Shown: positions 1 to 9,128 of the stretch, in pieces
Position numbering within the stretch: the stretch's first letter is position 1
Layout: every line of letters begins with the position of its first letter
Source: Haloflavibacter putidus
GTDB lineage: Bacteria; Bacteroidota; Bacteroidia; Flavobacteriales; Flavobacteriaceae
DNA: 64,000 bases
Reading direction: 5' to 3'
Assembly (NCBI RefSeq): GCF_006546625.1
Contig: NZ_VIAR01000002.1
Span: 62,001-126,000 of the forward strand
Position numbers and translations under genes: made by a program
The notes under the pieces: model-generated
Told to the model about the DNA's origin: nothing
Seen by the model: only the letters and a program-made list of their open reading frames with translations
The model's database searches: none

Positions 1-1
1 T

Positions 2-625
2 GTTCAATCTAACAAACGAGCAAATATTTATAACCAACAAATACGTTCGCGCATTCTTTTCCGCGAAAGCGAAATAAGCGCCGGCGACTACCTTATGGTG
101 GTAAAGAATAATTATTTTTGGATTAAACCGAATTCTGAAGCCGGATTTATTGCCAATGGCGATATTTTAGAAATACTAGAGATTTTTGCAATTAAAGAAT
201 TATATGGTTTTAGGTTTGCCGAAGTAAACGTGCAAATGGTAGATTATCCCAAAATGAAAGCTTTTGAAACGGTGATTCTCTTAGACACTTTAGATATTAA
301 CGCGCCCGCATTGCCTTACGAAGATAGCAACAAACTTTATCAAGAGGTTAATAAAGATTATGCCGACGAAACTTCTAAATACAAGCGATTTATGAAGGTA
401 AAAAACAATCCGTTTTTTAATGCTTTGCAAGTTAAATTTAGTTACGCTATAACTTGTCATAAATCGCAAGGTGGCCAATGGAATACCGTTTTTGTAGAGC
501 AACCTTATTTGCGCGATGGTATTACGCAAGAATATTTACGTTGGTTATACACGGCTTGCACGCGGGCACAAGAAAAGTTATATTTAATAGGTTTTAAAGA
601 CGATTTTTTTGTCGAGAATTCTTAG
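2..625 (+). CDS. Superfamily I DNA helicase, C-terminal part (5' end outside window)
   Basis: The frame is open from base 2, so the gene begins upstream of the window and only about 207 C-terminal residues are visible. Two helicase signatures are seen: YAITCHKSQGGQWNTV (the UvrD_C_2 motif typical of RecD/UvrD-like enzymes, near bases 450-490) and YTACTRAQEKLYLIG (motif VI with its arginine, near bases 545-590). Related flavobacterial proteins are ATP-dependent RecD-like helicases of roughly 470 residues; the Walker A half would be upstream. The internal ATG at base 95 is not the true start, because the codons before it (SNKRANIYNQQIRSR and onward) continue the same protein. The helicase assignment is firm, but the repair or recombination pathway is not known. 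Confidence 0.85.
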   Translation, partial: VQSNKRANIYNQQIRSRILFRESEISAGDYLMVVKNNYFWIKPNSEAGFIANGDILEILEIFAIKELYGFRFAEVNVQMVDYPKMKAFETVILLDTLDINAPALPYEDSNKLYQEVNKDYADETSKYKRFMKVKNNPFFNALQVKFSYAITCHKSQGGQWNTVFVEQPYLRDGITQEYLRWLYTACTRAQEKLYLIGFKDDFFVENS

Positions 626-667
626 CTATATTTAGCCTTTTAAATTCCCTTTGGTTTAAAAAAGCCT

Positions 668-675
668 TACATTTG
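668..675 (+). promoter_or_regulatory. Candidate TAnnTTTG promoter element for the kdsB-kdnB fusion
   Basis: TACATTTG matches the Bacteroidetes -7 consensus TAnnTTTG. It lies about 27 bases before the first possible TTG start, which gives a short leader. A TTG at 651-653 could be a -33 element, although the spacing is short. Inferred from sequence only. Confidence 0.4.
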
Positions 676-701
676 ATTAATTATAAAAAAGCAATAATAT
701 T

Positions 702-2576
702 TTGAGTACTACAAATTTGAAGGTTATCGCTATGATACCCGCACGTTACGCTGCAACAAGATTTCCCGGTAAATTAATGCAAGAACTCAACGGGATGTCC
801 GTAATTAGAAGAACCTATGAGGCTACTGTAGCTACTCAGCTTTTTGATGAAGTATTTGTAGTTACCGATAGTCCTATAATTTATGACGAAATTGTAAATA
901 ACGGCGGCAAAGCAATAAGAAGTAAAGAACAGCACGAATGCGGTAGCGACAGAATTGCCGAAGCTGTTGCAGATATGGATGTAGATATTGTTGTAAATGT
1001 GCAAGGAGATGAACCCTTTACCAAAAAAGAAAGTCTAGAAAAGGTTTTGGAAGTTTTTAAACAAGAAGATGCAGAAAAAATAGATTTAGCTTCTTTAATG
1101 ACTCCCATAAGTATTCACGAAGAGATTACAGATCCCAATACGGTAAAAGTGGTGGTAGATCAAAATAATTTTGCGCTTTACTTTTCTAGATCGCCAATAC
1201 CTTACCCAAGAGACCAAGAAACCAAGCTTACTTATTATAAGCATAAAGGTATTTATGCATTTAGAAAAAGTGCTTTGTTAGATTTTTATCATCTGCCAAT
1301 GCGGGCGGTAGAAGCTGCAGAAAAGATAGAATGCTTACGTTATTTAGAATATGGTAAAACAATAAAAATGATAGAAAGTAATGCGCAAGGTATCGAGATT
1401 GATACACCGGAAGACTTGCAAGAAGCAAATGAAATTTGGACAGACGATTCTAAAAAAGCCACCTCAAAACCAGTAAAAAAAACCAAAGCAGATCCCGGTT
1501 TTAAAAACTTCCCAATGGTGCCAAAAGTTGTTTTTGGCAAAGGTAGTTTTGATCAATTACCGTTTATACTTAACGAGAAAAGAGCTATTGGAGCGCCATT
1601 TATATTTTTGGTAGATAGCGTATTTGAAAACGAAACCATATTTTTAAATCGTATACATACCAAAGGAAACGATAAAATTATCTTTATTTCTGCGGAAGAA
1701 GAGCCGTCTACAGCTCAAGTAGATGCCTTAGTAGAAAAAATTAAAAATGATTTTCAATTAATGCCAAGCGGTATTGTTGGCATTGGTGGCGGCACTATGT
1801 TAGATTTAGCAAAAGCAGTTGCTATTTTATTGAAAAACCCCGGGAAATCTTCAGAATATCAAGGTTGGGATTTGGTGAAAAGACCAGCATTATATCACGT
1901 TGGCATACCAACAATCTCCGGTACCGGCGCAGAAGTTTCTAGAACAACCGTTCTTACCGGGCCAGAGAAAAAATTAGGAATCAACTCAGATTTTACGCCT
2001 TTTGATCAAGTAATATTAGATTATGATTTAACCAAAACCGTAGAAAAAGACCAATGGTTTTATACGGGTATGGATTGTTTTATACATTGTGTAGAATCTC
2101 TTAACGGAACTTATCTTAATACCTTTAGCGAAAGCTACGGCGAGAAAGCATACGAACTTTGTTTAGACATATTTTTAAACGATTCTTACAAAAATGAAGA
2201 AGAAGCCCGCGCAAAATTAATGATGGCTTCTTGGCACGGCGGTATGAGTATTGCTTACTCACAAGTTGGGGTAGCGCACGCTTTAAGCTATGGTTTGTCT
2301 TATCTTTTAGGAACACATCACGGTATTGGCAATTGCATTGTTTTTGACAAATTAGAAGATTTTTACCCTAAAGATGTGAAAATTTTTAAGCAAATGGTAG
2401 AGAAACACCAGATAAACATTCCGCAAAATATTTGCAAAGACCTCAGCGATGAGCAAATTAATATTATGATAGATGTTTCTATGCAGATGGATCCGTTGTG
2501 GGAAAATGCTTTAGGAAATAATTGGCGCGAAAAAATGACTAGAGAGCGTATGTATAAACTATACAAAGAAATGTAA
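702..2576 (+). CDS. kdsB: Fused CMP-Kdo synthetase (KdsB) and KdnB-like iron alcohol dehydrogenase
   Basis: Residues about 6-245 are a CMP-Kdo synthetase (EC 2.7.7.38), with [13 protein letters not shown] at 12-24 and NVQGDEP at 99-105. After a lysine-rich linker (about 250-265) residues 266-624 form an iron-containing alcohol dehydrogenase with GIGGGTMLD (360-368) and metal ligands in canonical spacing, D458, H462, H526 and H540. The dehydrogenase resembles Shewanella KdnB, which oxidises C8 of Kdo so that the aminotransferase KdnA can make 8-amino-Kdo for LPS. The fusion therefore suggests that Kdo8N is made and activated here; no KdnA is in the window. There is no ATG at the front: TTG at 702 or TTG at 717 (giving [10 protein letters not shown], the usual KdsB N-terminus) are the options. 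The gene appears monocistronic. Confidence 0.9.
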   Translation: MSTTNLKVIAMIPARYAATRFPGKLMQELNGMSVIRRTYEATVATQLFDEVFVVTDSPIIYDEIVNNGGKAIRSKEQHECGSDRIAEAVADMDVDIVVNVQGDEPFTKKESLEKVLEVFKQEDAEKIDLASLMTPISIHEEITDPNTVKVVVDQNNFALYFSRSPIPYPRDQETKLTYYKHKGIYAFRKSALLDFYHLPMRAVEAAEKIECLRYLEYGKTIKMIESNAQGIEIDTPEDLQEANEIWTDDSKKATSKPVKKTKADPGFKNFPMVPKVVFGKGSFDQLPFILNEKRAIGAPFIFLVDSVFENETIFLNRIHTKGNDKIIFISAEEEPSTAQVDALVEKIKNDFQLMPSGIVGIGGGTMLDLAKAVAILLKNPGKSSEYQGWDLVKRPALYHVGIPTISGTGAEVSRTTVLTGPEKKLGINSDFTPFDQVILDYDLTKTVEKDQWFYTGMDCFIHCVESLNGTYLNTFSESYGEKAYELCLDIFLNDSYKNEEEARAKLMMASWHGGMSIAYSQVGVAHALSYGLSYLLGTHHGIGNCIVFDKLEDFYPKDVKIFKQMVEKHQINIPQNICKDLSDEQINIMIDVSMQMDPLWENALGNNWREKMTRERMYKLYKEM

Positions 2577-3887
2577 TTAGCTTTTAACTGCTTTTTTGTA
2601 TTCTTTTAAACAGCGTTCACGTGCTGTTTTATGATCTATCATTTTATCCGGATAGTCGTTGGTATTGTATTCATCAATCCAGTGTTTTACGTATTCTCTA
2701 TTTTTATCAAATTTATCTAACTGGCTATTCGGGTTAAAAATTCTAAAATACGGCATAGAATCTACACCGCTTCCCGCAACCCATTGCCAATTACCAACGT
2801 TAGAGGCCATTTCGTAATCTAAGAGTTTTTCTGCAAAATAGGCTTCGCCCCAGCGCCAATCTATCAATAAATGTTTCGTAAGAAAACTACCAACCACCAT
2901 TCTTACGCGATTATGCATAAAGCCGGTTTGGTTAAGTTGCCGCATGCCAGCGTCTATGAGGGCAAAGCCAGTTTTACCATTCTTCCATTGTTCAAATTCA
3001 TCTTTATTGTTTCGCCATTTAATATTATCGTATTTTTTCTTAAAAGCCTCTGTAAGGGTTTCAGGGAAATGATATAAAATCTGCATAAAAAACTCGCGCC
3101 ATATAAGTTCTTCCAAAAAAGTTTTATTGCTACTATTGGCAGCTTTTTTTATTACTTTACGGATGCCAATAGTTCCAAAACGTAAATGCACGCCCAATCT
3201 AGAAGTTCCTTCTTTAGAAGGTATGTTACGGGTGTTTTCGTAATTATCTATCAAGTTTGGTGTTAAATCATAATCTGGAATTTCTATAGAGGATTTTTTA
3301 AAACCTACATCTGATAAACTCAGATTGGGTAAACGCGTATTTTTAATCACATTATCCAAATGCGTTGTAGTATAATGAACTTGCAACTTGTCTGCATCAA
3401 ATTGTGTTTTCCATTTTTTCATATAGGGCGTGTATACCAAATAGGGGTCGCCATCTTTTTTTACAATTTCGTCTTTTTCGAAAATCACCTGATCTTTAAA
3501 GAGATGAAAATCTATATTGTCTTTTTGTAATAATTCTTTTATTGCTGCATCTCTATCTTGTGCATCAGGTTCGTAGTCACGGTTGGTATAAACAGCATTT
3601 ATAGAGTAGTTTTGTAAAAGCTCTTTAAATATTTCTATGGGTTTGCCTTGGTATATTGCCATAGAACTATTGTATTTGTCCTGAAGCTCTTTTCTTATTT
3701 CTTGTATTTTTTGATGAATAAAAGTAACTCTCGCATCATCTTTAGGTAAATCTCTTAAAATTTCTGTATCAAAAATAAAAATGGGAAGTACCGGTATGTT
3801 TTCTTTTAGAGCTTCTAACAAACCAATATTGTCATCTAGCCGTAAATCTCTTCTAAACCAAAAAATATTATACTTCTCTGTAGCCAT
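2577..3887 (-). CDS. phrB: Deoxyribodipyrimidine photolyase (cryptochrome/photolyase family, class I)
   Basis: A light-driven, FAD-dependent enzyme that reverses cyclobutane pyrimidine dimers. The 436-residue length fits class I photolyases. The N-terminal alpha/beta antenna domain begins with FWFRRDLRLDDN (about 9-20). The C-terminal FAD-binding domain has SRLGVHLRFGTIGIR, the WREFF segment, GFMHNRVRMVVGSFLTKHL and the tryptophan-rich DYEMASNVGNWQWVAGSG, typical of this clan. It is the last gene of a minus-strand operon behind an SDR protein (3-base gap) and an SRPBCC protein, an association often seen with light-stress photolyases. Direct repair of CPD lesions is the likely role; a cryptochrome-like sensory role cannot be excluded from sequence. 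Confidence 0.92.
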   Translation of the reverse strand: MATEKYNIFWFRRDLRLDDNIGLLEALKENIPVLPIFIFDTEILRDLPKDDARVTFIHQKIQEIRKELQDKYNSSMAIYQGKPIEIFKELLQNYSINAVYTNRDYEPDAQDRDAAIKELLQKDNIDFHLFKDQVIFEKDEIVKKDGDPYLVYTPYMKKWKTQFDADKLQVHYTTTHLDNVIKNTRLPNLSLSDVGFKKSSIEIPDYDLTPNLIDNYENTRNIPSKEGTSRLGVHLRFGTIGIRKVIKKAANSSNKTFLEELIWREFFMQILYHFPETLTEAFKKKYDNIKWRNNKDEFEQWKNGKTGFALIDAGMRQLNQTGFMHNRVRMVVGSFLTKHLLIDWRWGEAYFAEKLLDYEMASNVGNWQWVAGSGVDSMPYFRIFNPNSQLDKFDKNREYVKHWIDEYNTNDYPDKMIDHKTARERCLKEYKKAVKS

Positions 3888-3890
3888 TTT

Positions 3891-4586
3891 TTACTGAATA
3901 TTTAAAGAAGATAAACCACCATCAACGCCCAATACTTGACCGGTAATCCAACTGGTTTTATCGCTTATTAGAAACTGCACCATTTGGGCAATATCGTTTG
4001 TGTTTCCTACTCGCTTTAGCGGATGCCTATCTGCCATTTTTTCTTTTTTCTTATCGCTACCAAGTAATTTTTCCGCTAAGGGAGTATCTATTAAACTTGG
4101 CGCCACAACATTTACGCGCATTTGCGGCGCGTGCTCTGCGGCGAGTGACCGCGCAAAACCTTCAATAGCACCTTTGGAAGCAGCAATACTGGTATGAAAC
4201 GGCATTCCCGTTTGAACTGCTACGGTACTAAAAAATACAATACTTGCCTGTTTTGCGTTTTTTAATTTAGAAAAAACACCGTTCAAACTTTTTACCAAAG
4301 TCATAAAATTTAACTCAAAATCTTTTTCAAAAGTTTCCGGATTCAGCATTTTAAAAGGTTTTAAATTAATTGTGCCGGGGCAAAATATAAAACCGTCTAA
4401 AGTATCGGGTAAATTTAATTTACTTATATCATCTTTTAAAGCATCGAATTCTAAATAAGTAACTTTCTTATTTTCTAATTCTCCTTTTGTACGACAGGCA
4501 GCATAAACGGTATAATCTTTCTGTAATAAATTTGCAATTTCGGAACCAATTCCGTGGCTACCGCCAATTAATAATATATTTTTCAT
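3891..4586 (-). CDS. SDR-family protein lacking the catalytic tyrosine
   Basis: A Rossmann-fold short-chain dehydrogenase/reductase-like protein of 231 residues. The cofactor motif GGSHGIG lies at about 8-14, and FCPGTINL, VFFSTVAVQTG and VNVVAPSLIDTPLAEK follow in SDR order. At the usual YxxxK site it reads SIAASKG: the lysine is kept, but the tyrosine position is isoleucine, so ordinary SDR oxidoreductase chemistry is doubtful. The start is placed at 4586 (MKNILLIGGSHG) because the longer frame runs back into the upstream SRPBCC gene, whose stop is one base away. It is translationally coupled to that gene and followed by photolyase. It may be a cofactor-binding pseudoenzyme or use different chemistry; the substrate is unknown. 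Confidence 0.82.
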   Translation of the reverse strand: MKNILLIGGSHGIGSEIANLLQKDYTVYAACRTKGELENKKVTYLEFDALKDDISKLNLPDTLDGFIFCPGTINLKPFKMLNPETFEKDFELNFMTLVKSLNGVFSKLKNAKQASIVFFSTVAVQTGMPFHTSIAASKGAIEGFARSLAAEHAPQMRVNVVAPSLIDTPLAEKLLGSDKKKEKMADRHPLKRVGNTNDIAQMVQFLISDKTSWITGQVLGVDGGLSSLNIQ

Positions 4587-4587
4587 T

Positions 4588-5058
4588 TTAGTGTGTTTTA
4601 TATTCTCCAAAGAGTTGGTGTAATTTTTTGAAACGATAATCAAAAATTTCTTGCAGTTTAGGTTTTACTAATAATGGGTGTGCCAACTGTCCCAATTTTC
4701 CCATTGGGAGTTTATAGTGAAGTAAATCTTCCATTAAAACTCCATTTTCTATTGGTGTTAAAAAATGCTTGTGGTGCCATAATTTATAAGGTCCAAAACG
4801 CTGTTCGTCTACAAAGAATTCTTTTTCTTTTATGTGGGTAATTTCGGTTACCCATTTGGTTTTTATTCCGGCTATTGGCGTTACGATATATTCTATTATT
4901 TGTCCAGAATACATTTTTCTGTCTGCGCCGCTCACAATATCAAAACCCATATAATCTGGAGTGATAATTTTAAGATTTTTAGGATCGGAAAAGAAATCCC
5001 AAGCTTTATCTAAACTAATGGGAAGCTTTTGCTTTTCGTGTATAGTGTAAATTTTCAT
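4588..5058 (-). CDS. SRPBCC-family ligand-binding protein
   Basis: This 156-residue protein has the START/Bet v 1-like SRPBCC pattern. It opens with a beta strand followed by SLDKAWDFFSDPKNLKIITP, has central strands (YIVTPIAGIKTKWVTEI, EQRFGPYKLWHHKHFL) and a long C-terminal helix (FDYRFKKLHQLFGEY). Such domains bind hydrophobic ligands, but the ligand here is unknown. It is the first gene of the photolyase operon, and the next start lies one base after its stop. A TATATTTG promoter element sits just upstream. Its neighbours suggest a role in the light or oxidative stress response; that role is inference from gene order. Confidence 0.85.
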   Translation of the reverse strand: MKIYTIHEKQKLPISLDKAWDFFSDPKNLKIITPDYMGFDIVSGADRKMYSGQIIEYIVTPIAGIKTKWVTEITHIKEKEFFVDEQRFGPYKLWHHKHFLTPIENGVLMEDLLHYKLPMGKLGQLAHPLLVKPKLQEIFDYRFKKLHQLFGEYKTH

Positions 5059-5062
5059 AAAA

Positions 5063-5070
5063 CAAATATA
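5063..5070 (-). promoter_or_regulatory. Candidate TAnnTTTG promoter of the SRPBCC-SDR-photolyase operon
   Basis: Read on the minus strand the bases are TATATTTG, a full match to the Bacteroidetes -7 element, five bases before the ATG at 5058. Transcripts would have almost no leader. No clear -33 TTG was found at ideal spacing. Confidence 0.4.
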
Positions 5071-5179
5071 AAAAAATAAGTGTTTAATGTTGCTTTGTAA
5101 TAGTTAAACAAAAGTTATTCTTTTTATACTTTTATTTAGCTTTACTGAATATTTAAGTACATTTATTAAAACTTTAATT

Positions 5180-5713
5180 ATGAAAAAATCCTTTTTAGTA
5201 GCCGTATTACTTGGAACTTTTGCTTGTAATACTACGCATAACGCTACCAGTGAAACCCAGACAGATTCTTTTAAAAATATAAAAAGTCTAACTCTAAAGA
5301 GCGATTGTCCTAGAGAAGCAAATTGCACCATAGAGCTAATGAAGAATAAAAAAATTGCGTATTCTAAAGATGGTATTGGTATGCTTTCTCCAAATTTAAA
5401 AGATAGCGACTCTACGCATGTTATAAAATATGAATTTAATAAAAATCAGGATGAAAAAATGATGGATGGCCAATATCGTGAAGAGGTCTTATTTGAAATT
5501 CCTGTAAATAAAAAAGAATTACAATTGAATAATAAAGCTTTAAGTACAGTAAATTTTACTTACGGAAGGTTTTGTTTTTGTAAAGGCTCTGCCGGATATT
5601 TTAAAGTGCATGAAGGTAGTTTAAATTTGAAGAATGGAAAATTAACAATCAATTTTGAAAACAACCAAGTGCCACAAATTATAAAATCTATAGTGGCTGA
5701 TTATGAATTTTAA
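5180..5713 (+). CDS. Hypothetical lipoprotein with paired cysteines
   Basis: I do not recognise a family. The 177-residue product starts with a short hydrophobic signal, MKKSFLVAVLLGTFAC, ending in a cysteine at position 16. This resembles a signal peptidase II lipobox, although the -3 and -2 residues (T, F) are not ideal. The mature part is beta-rich with four further cysteines, including an adjacent CFC pair (GRFCFCKGSAGYFKV) and the spaced pair SDCPREANC. It looks like a small envelope protein, possibly with disulfides. It stands alone between the divergent photolyase operon and the convergent protease gene, with a strong hairpin after its stop. Confidence 0.7.
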   Translation: MKKSFLVAVLLGTFACNTTHNATSETQTDSFKNIKSLTLKSDCPREANCTIELMKNKKIAYSKDGIGMLSPNLKDSDSTHVIKYEFNKNQDEKMMDGQYREEVLFEIPVNKKELQLNNKALSTVNFTYGRFCFCKGSAGYFKVHEGSLNLKNGKLTINFENNQVPQIIKSIVADYEF

Positions 5714-5742
5714 ATAAGAAAATTTTTACTGTACTATACATA

Positions 5743-5771
5743 AAAGGTCGTTCTTGTTAAGAACGACCTTT
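5743..5771. terminator. Bidirectional terminator hairpin
   Basis: A perfect 13-base-pair stem, AAAGGTCGTTCTT with its complement, encloses a 3-base loop (5756-5758). It sits midway between the convergent lipoprotein and metalloprotease genes. With A-rich flank on one side and T residues on the other it can serve both directions. Confidence 0.85.
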
Positions 5772-5793
5772 GTTGTAATTAGAAGTTTATTAA

Positions 5794-8052
5794 TTAGTTT
5801 ACCACTAATTTTTTAACCGTTTTTTGCTTGCCGTTACTTAGTTCTAATAAGTAAATTCCGGCTTGAGCATTATCTAAAGAAACTCTTTTTTCTAAAGAAG
5901 TAGAAGGGTTAACTTCAAAATTCTTTATTAGTCTCCCTCTTATGTCGTAAACGTTTGCAGTATAAACTTCGCTAGTATTCTCTTTCATGCTAATGGTAAA
6001 AGAACCATTATTTGGGTTTGGATAAACCGCAAAAGTAGAAGCTAAAACATCTTCTGTAGATAAGTCTGATGTAATTCTAAACAATGTACTGTTTAAGGCG
6101 TAATAAACATTATCTACAGGTTCTATCATAATTTTACAAAGAGAAGAACTTTGGCCAATAGGAGCTTGTACCATTGCAGAACCTGTGTTAGGGACGTTGG
6201 TGGCCAATACTTCTGTAAAAGCAATACCTGCGTTATATGAAATTAAAATATTTACGTTGCTGGTGTTAATACCGTTGGCATCTGTACCGGCAACATCCCA
6301 AGTAACTTCAAAAGTTTCGTTTTGGTCATAGTTAATACCAGAGGTAGCTTGCGAGGTTACCTGAAAAGGTCCTGTGTTAGCAACATTTATTACAACATCG
6401 TCACGAGAACTTTGCCCGCCCAATACATTGTTATCACGAACGGTAACTGCAAAGTTAAAAGTTCTGGCAACGTCAGGAATAACTTCCCATGTGGGAGTTA
6501 AGTTGTTAGCTAAAACACTAGTTTTCTCCGGAAAATAACGTGTTGGATCATCAAAGGAGTTACGCGATCTAAAAACCGGTCCTTGTGTTGCTGATGGGGT
6601 TGGGGGAGCAGGGGTGATTTCTGTATCTGTTTGTTCCCAAGTATAGGTTAACTCATCTCCGTCTGCATCTGTTGCGTCTGCTGTTAATCTAAAAGCAGTA
6701 CCGTAAGGAATTGTCTTGTCGTCTCCAGGAATAATTACCGGGGCAGAATTGCCAATAGTTTCGTCTGTAGGGCAGTTACCGCCAATAGAGTTAGACACAA
6801 AATTATACATCTCTCCAATGCTTATTGCGTGAAAGTAAGGATCACTATTGTTTTGTACATTTTCTCCCGGGCAAATTCCGGCGTATGCCATTATAGTAGA
6901 TCCGCTTCCCGGTTCTACTGCAGTGGCATTATTTCTGTTACCACCTGCACAGCTTCCCGTGTCACCGTTAAAGGTATGGTTACCGCCAAATTGATGACCT
7001 ATCTCGTGCGCCACAAAGTCAATATCGTATGCATCACCAACCGGCGCATTAATACCTGTAATACCTCTTGCCTTATTTACAGAACAAACAGACATTAGCT
7101 GTGCTAAACCTCCTGCTCCGGTACTAAAAGTATGGCCTATGTCATAGTTTCCAGGACCAATGGTGTTATCTATTTCTGTTTGACTTTGGTTAATTAAAAC
7201 ACTTGCATTTCCATTTTGAAATGGATCTGTAGTTGGGTCTAAATAAATAATATCTTCGTTGTCTGGTACCAATTCAAAAGTTACCGCTAAATCTCTTTCA
7301 TAAACTTCTGCTACACGGTCTACTGTAACCGCTATTGCAGATAAAACTGCCGTTTTCTTTTCTTGGTCAGTGCCATTTTGTAATCCGGCTTGGTTTACGT
7401 GAAAAGTAGAATACTCTCCAGTGGTAGCTACGGCTAATTCGTAATTTCTTAAAACACTTTCGTCTACATCTATTAAATTAGAAGTATTACCTAGCATTCT
7501 AGATTCAGATATTTGGCTTTCTACCAAACACCTCATTACGTCTTGAGAACGGTAACTATCTTTTCTATTAAAAACAGTGTAAATATCACCGGTTTTGGTG
7601 TAAGGGTTTATATAAATAGTACCTTCTGTAGAAGATAGCATTCCGTAAAGGCCTTGGTTGGTTAAAGTTAAACGAATTCTATTTTTCTTATCTTTTGAAA
7701 TTCCAACATAAGAAGTAATAGAAGGGAATTTTTCACTAAGTCCAGGACTTAAAGTTTGAACTTTATAGATAGAAAACTTTTTTACAGCATTGTTAGAAAC
7801 CGGAAAATTGATTTCTACAGATGTGTTTGTTCCGTTATTTCGCAAAGGAGCTTGCAAAATACTAGTTTTTAGCGCATTTACATTTAAATAAAATGTTTCA
7901 AATTTGTCTACCTTTGTGTAGCTTTCCAAAACATTATCTTGCTTAATAGAATTCTGGTCAACACGTTGCCATAATCCGTTTGATTGTGCAAATAAAAATG
8001 TCGGAAATGCTATACAAAGTAGCATCCAAAGGGTAATTTTTTTCCTATTCAT
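5794..8052 (-). CDS. Secreted zinc metalloprotease (reprolysin-like) with T9SS type A sorting domain
   Basis: A 752-residue exported protease. It has a signal peptide (residues 1-22, ending FLFAQ) and a propeptide-like N-terminal region. The catalytic domain has the zinc motif HEIGHQFGGNH (H349, E350, H353, H359) followed by a Met-turn, STIMAYAG (M388), as in the metzincin/reprolysin clan. Beta-sandwich regions of cadherin/Ig-like type follow (about 430-660). The C-terminal 75 residues begin FAVYPNPNNGSFTIS and end GIYLLELSNGKQKTVKKLVVN, a standard Por secretion tail, so the protein should cross the outer membrane by T9SS and be surface-anchored or released. It is monocistronic. Host-protein or environmental protein degradation is the likely function; the substrate is not predictable. 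Confidence 0.93.
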   Translation of the reverse strand: MNRKKITLWMLLCIAFPTFLFAQSNGLWQRVDQNSIKQDNVLESYTKVDKFETFYLNVNALKTSILQAPLRNNGTNTSVEINFPVSNNAVKKFSIYKVQTLSPGLSEKFPSITSYVGISKDKKNRIRLTLTNQGLYGMLSSTEGTIYINPYTKTGDIYTVFNRKDSYRSQDVMRCLVESQISESRMLGNTSNLIDVDESVLRNYELAVATTGEYSTFHVNQAGLQNGTDQEKKTAVLSAIAVTVDRVAEVYERDLAVTFELVPDNEDIIYLDPTTDPFQNGNASVLINQSQTEIDNTIGPGNYDIGHTFSTGAGGLAQLMSVCSVNKARGITGINAPVGDAYDIDFVAHEIGHQFGGNHTFNGDTGSCAGGNRNNATAVEPGSGSTIMAYAGICPGENVQNNSDPYFHAISIGEMYNFVSNSIGGNCPTDETIGNSAPVIIPGDDKTIPYGTAFRLTADATDADGDELTYTWEQTDTEITPAPPTPSATQGPVFRSRNSFDDPTRYFPEKTSVLANNLTPTWEVIPDVARTFNFAVTVRDNNVLGGQSSRDDVVINVANTGPFQVTSQATSGINYDQNETFEVTWDVAGTDANGINTSNVNILISYNAGIAFTEVLATNVPNTGSAMVQAPIGQSSSLCKIMIEPVDNVYYALNSTLFRITSDLSTEDVLASTFAVYPNPNNGSFTISMKENTSEVYTANVYDIRGRLIKNFEVNPSTSLEKRVSLDNAQAGIYLLELSNGKQKTVKKLVVN

Positions 8053-8218
8053 TTGTTTAAAGTTTTAATTAGCGTAAATATAAAATTGTTATTTTAATAT
8101 TCGAGCATATTATTCATAAAATTGATTTTTTGTAGGGTATTTGGTGTAAAAAAGAATCTTTAAAAAGCTATTAGTATAAAAATTATGTATTTTTACTAAA
8201 AATTAAACTTATCTACAC

Positions 8219-9064
8219 ATGAAAAAAACATTTCTTATTTTATTTTTATTTATTGGACTAACGCTTACAGCTCAAGTTGAAACCCCGCAACCTAGTCCTA
8301 AAGCAAGCATTGAGCAGATGGTGGGATTAACTAATATTAGTATAGATTATTCGCGACCTTCTTTAAAAGGAAGAGAAATTTTTGGTGAATTAATACCTTA
8401 CGGAAAAAAATGGCGAACCGGCGCTAACCAAAATACAGTTGTAAGTTTTAAGGATGATGTTACTGTAGAAGGCAAAGCTTTAAAAGCGGGGAGTTATGCT
8501 TTATATACCATTCCAGGTAAAGAAACTTGGGAAATTATTTTTTATTCAAATACCAAAAATTGGGGATTACCATCAAAATGGGATAAGAGTAAAGAAGCTT
8601 TACGCGTTTCGGTAAGAGCGGAAGAAATAGATTATAGTATGGAAACTTTTACATTATTGTTTGATAATTTACGAAACGATTCTGCTGTTTTACGTATTAT
8701 GTGGCAAAATACTATGGTGCCAATTGCTATTACAACACCATCTATGGAAAAAGCCGTAAAAAGTATTGAAACAACGCTTAGTGGTAAGCCTACTGCGGCA
8801 GATTATTACGCGGCGGGAAGTTACTATGCTGCAGAAAACAAAGAATTAGAAAAAGCATTAGGCTGGGTAGATAAGTCTATAAGCATGAGCGATAATCCCG
8901 GTCATTGGATGCTGCGACAAAAAGCTTTAATTCAAGCGCAATTGGGTAAGAAAAAAGAAGCAATGCAAACCTTAAAAAAATCGCTTCAATTAGCTGAAAA
9001 AAATGAAGACGCGCATTATATAAAATTAAATAAAGAGACTTTAAAAGAGTGGGGCGTGCAGTAA
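8219..9064 (+). CDS. DUF2911 domain protein, periplasmic, with TPR-like tail
   Basis: A 281-residue exported protein with signal peptide MKKTFLILFLFIGLTLTAQ. The DUF2911 domain covers about 24-170, with recognisable PSPKASIEQMVGLTNISIDY, YGKKWRTGANQNTVVSF and AGSYALYTIPGKETWEIIF. The last 100 residues (AADYYAAGSYYAAENKELEKALGWVDKS and after) look like one or two TPR helical pairs. The family is widespread in Bacteroidetes and its function is unknown. The gene stands alone; a strong hairpin terminator follows it. Confidence in the family is high, but no biochemical role can be given. Confidence 0.9.
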   Translation: MKKTFLILFLFIGLTLTAQVETPQPSPKASIEQMVGLTNISIDYSRPSLKGREIFGELIPYGKKWRTGANQNTVVSFKDDVTVEGKALKAGSYALYTIPGKETWEIIFYSNTKNWGLPSKWDKSKEALRVSVRAEEIDYSMETFTLLFDNLRNDSAVLRIMWQNTMVPIAITTPSMEKAVKSIETTLSGKPTAADYYAAGSYYAAENKELEKALGWVDKSISMSDNPGHWMLRQKALIQAQLGKKKEAMQTLKKSLQLAEKNEDAHYIKLNKETLKEWGVQ

Positions 9065-9090
9065 TTGCAAAATCCGTTTTTTAAAACTAA

Positions 9091-9124
9091 AAGCCAATTT
9101 AACTAGCTAAAGTTAAATTGGCTT
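9091..9124. terminator. Bidirectional terminator hairpin
   Basis: A perfect 14-base-pair stem (AAGCCAATTTAACT and complement) has a 6-base loop at 9105-9110 and is followed by a T run. It lies between the convergent DUF2911 gene and the symporter gene. Confidence 0.88.
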
Positions 9125-9128
9125 TTTT

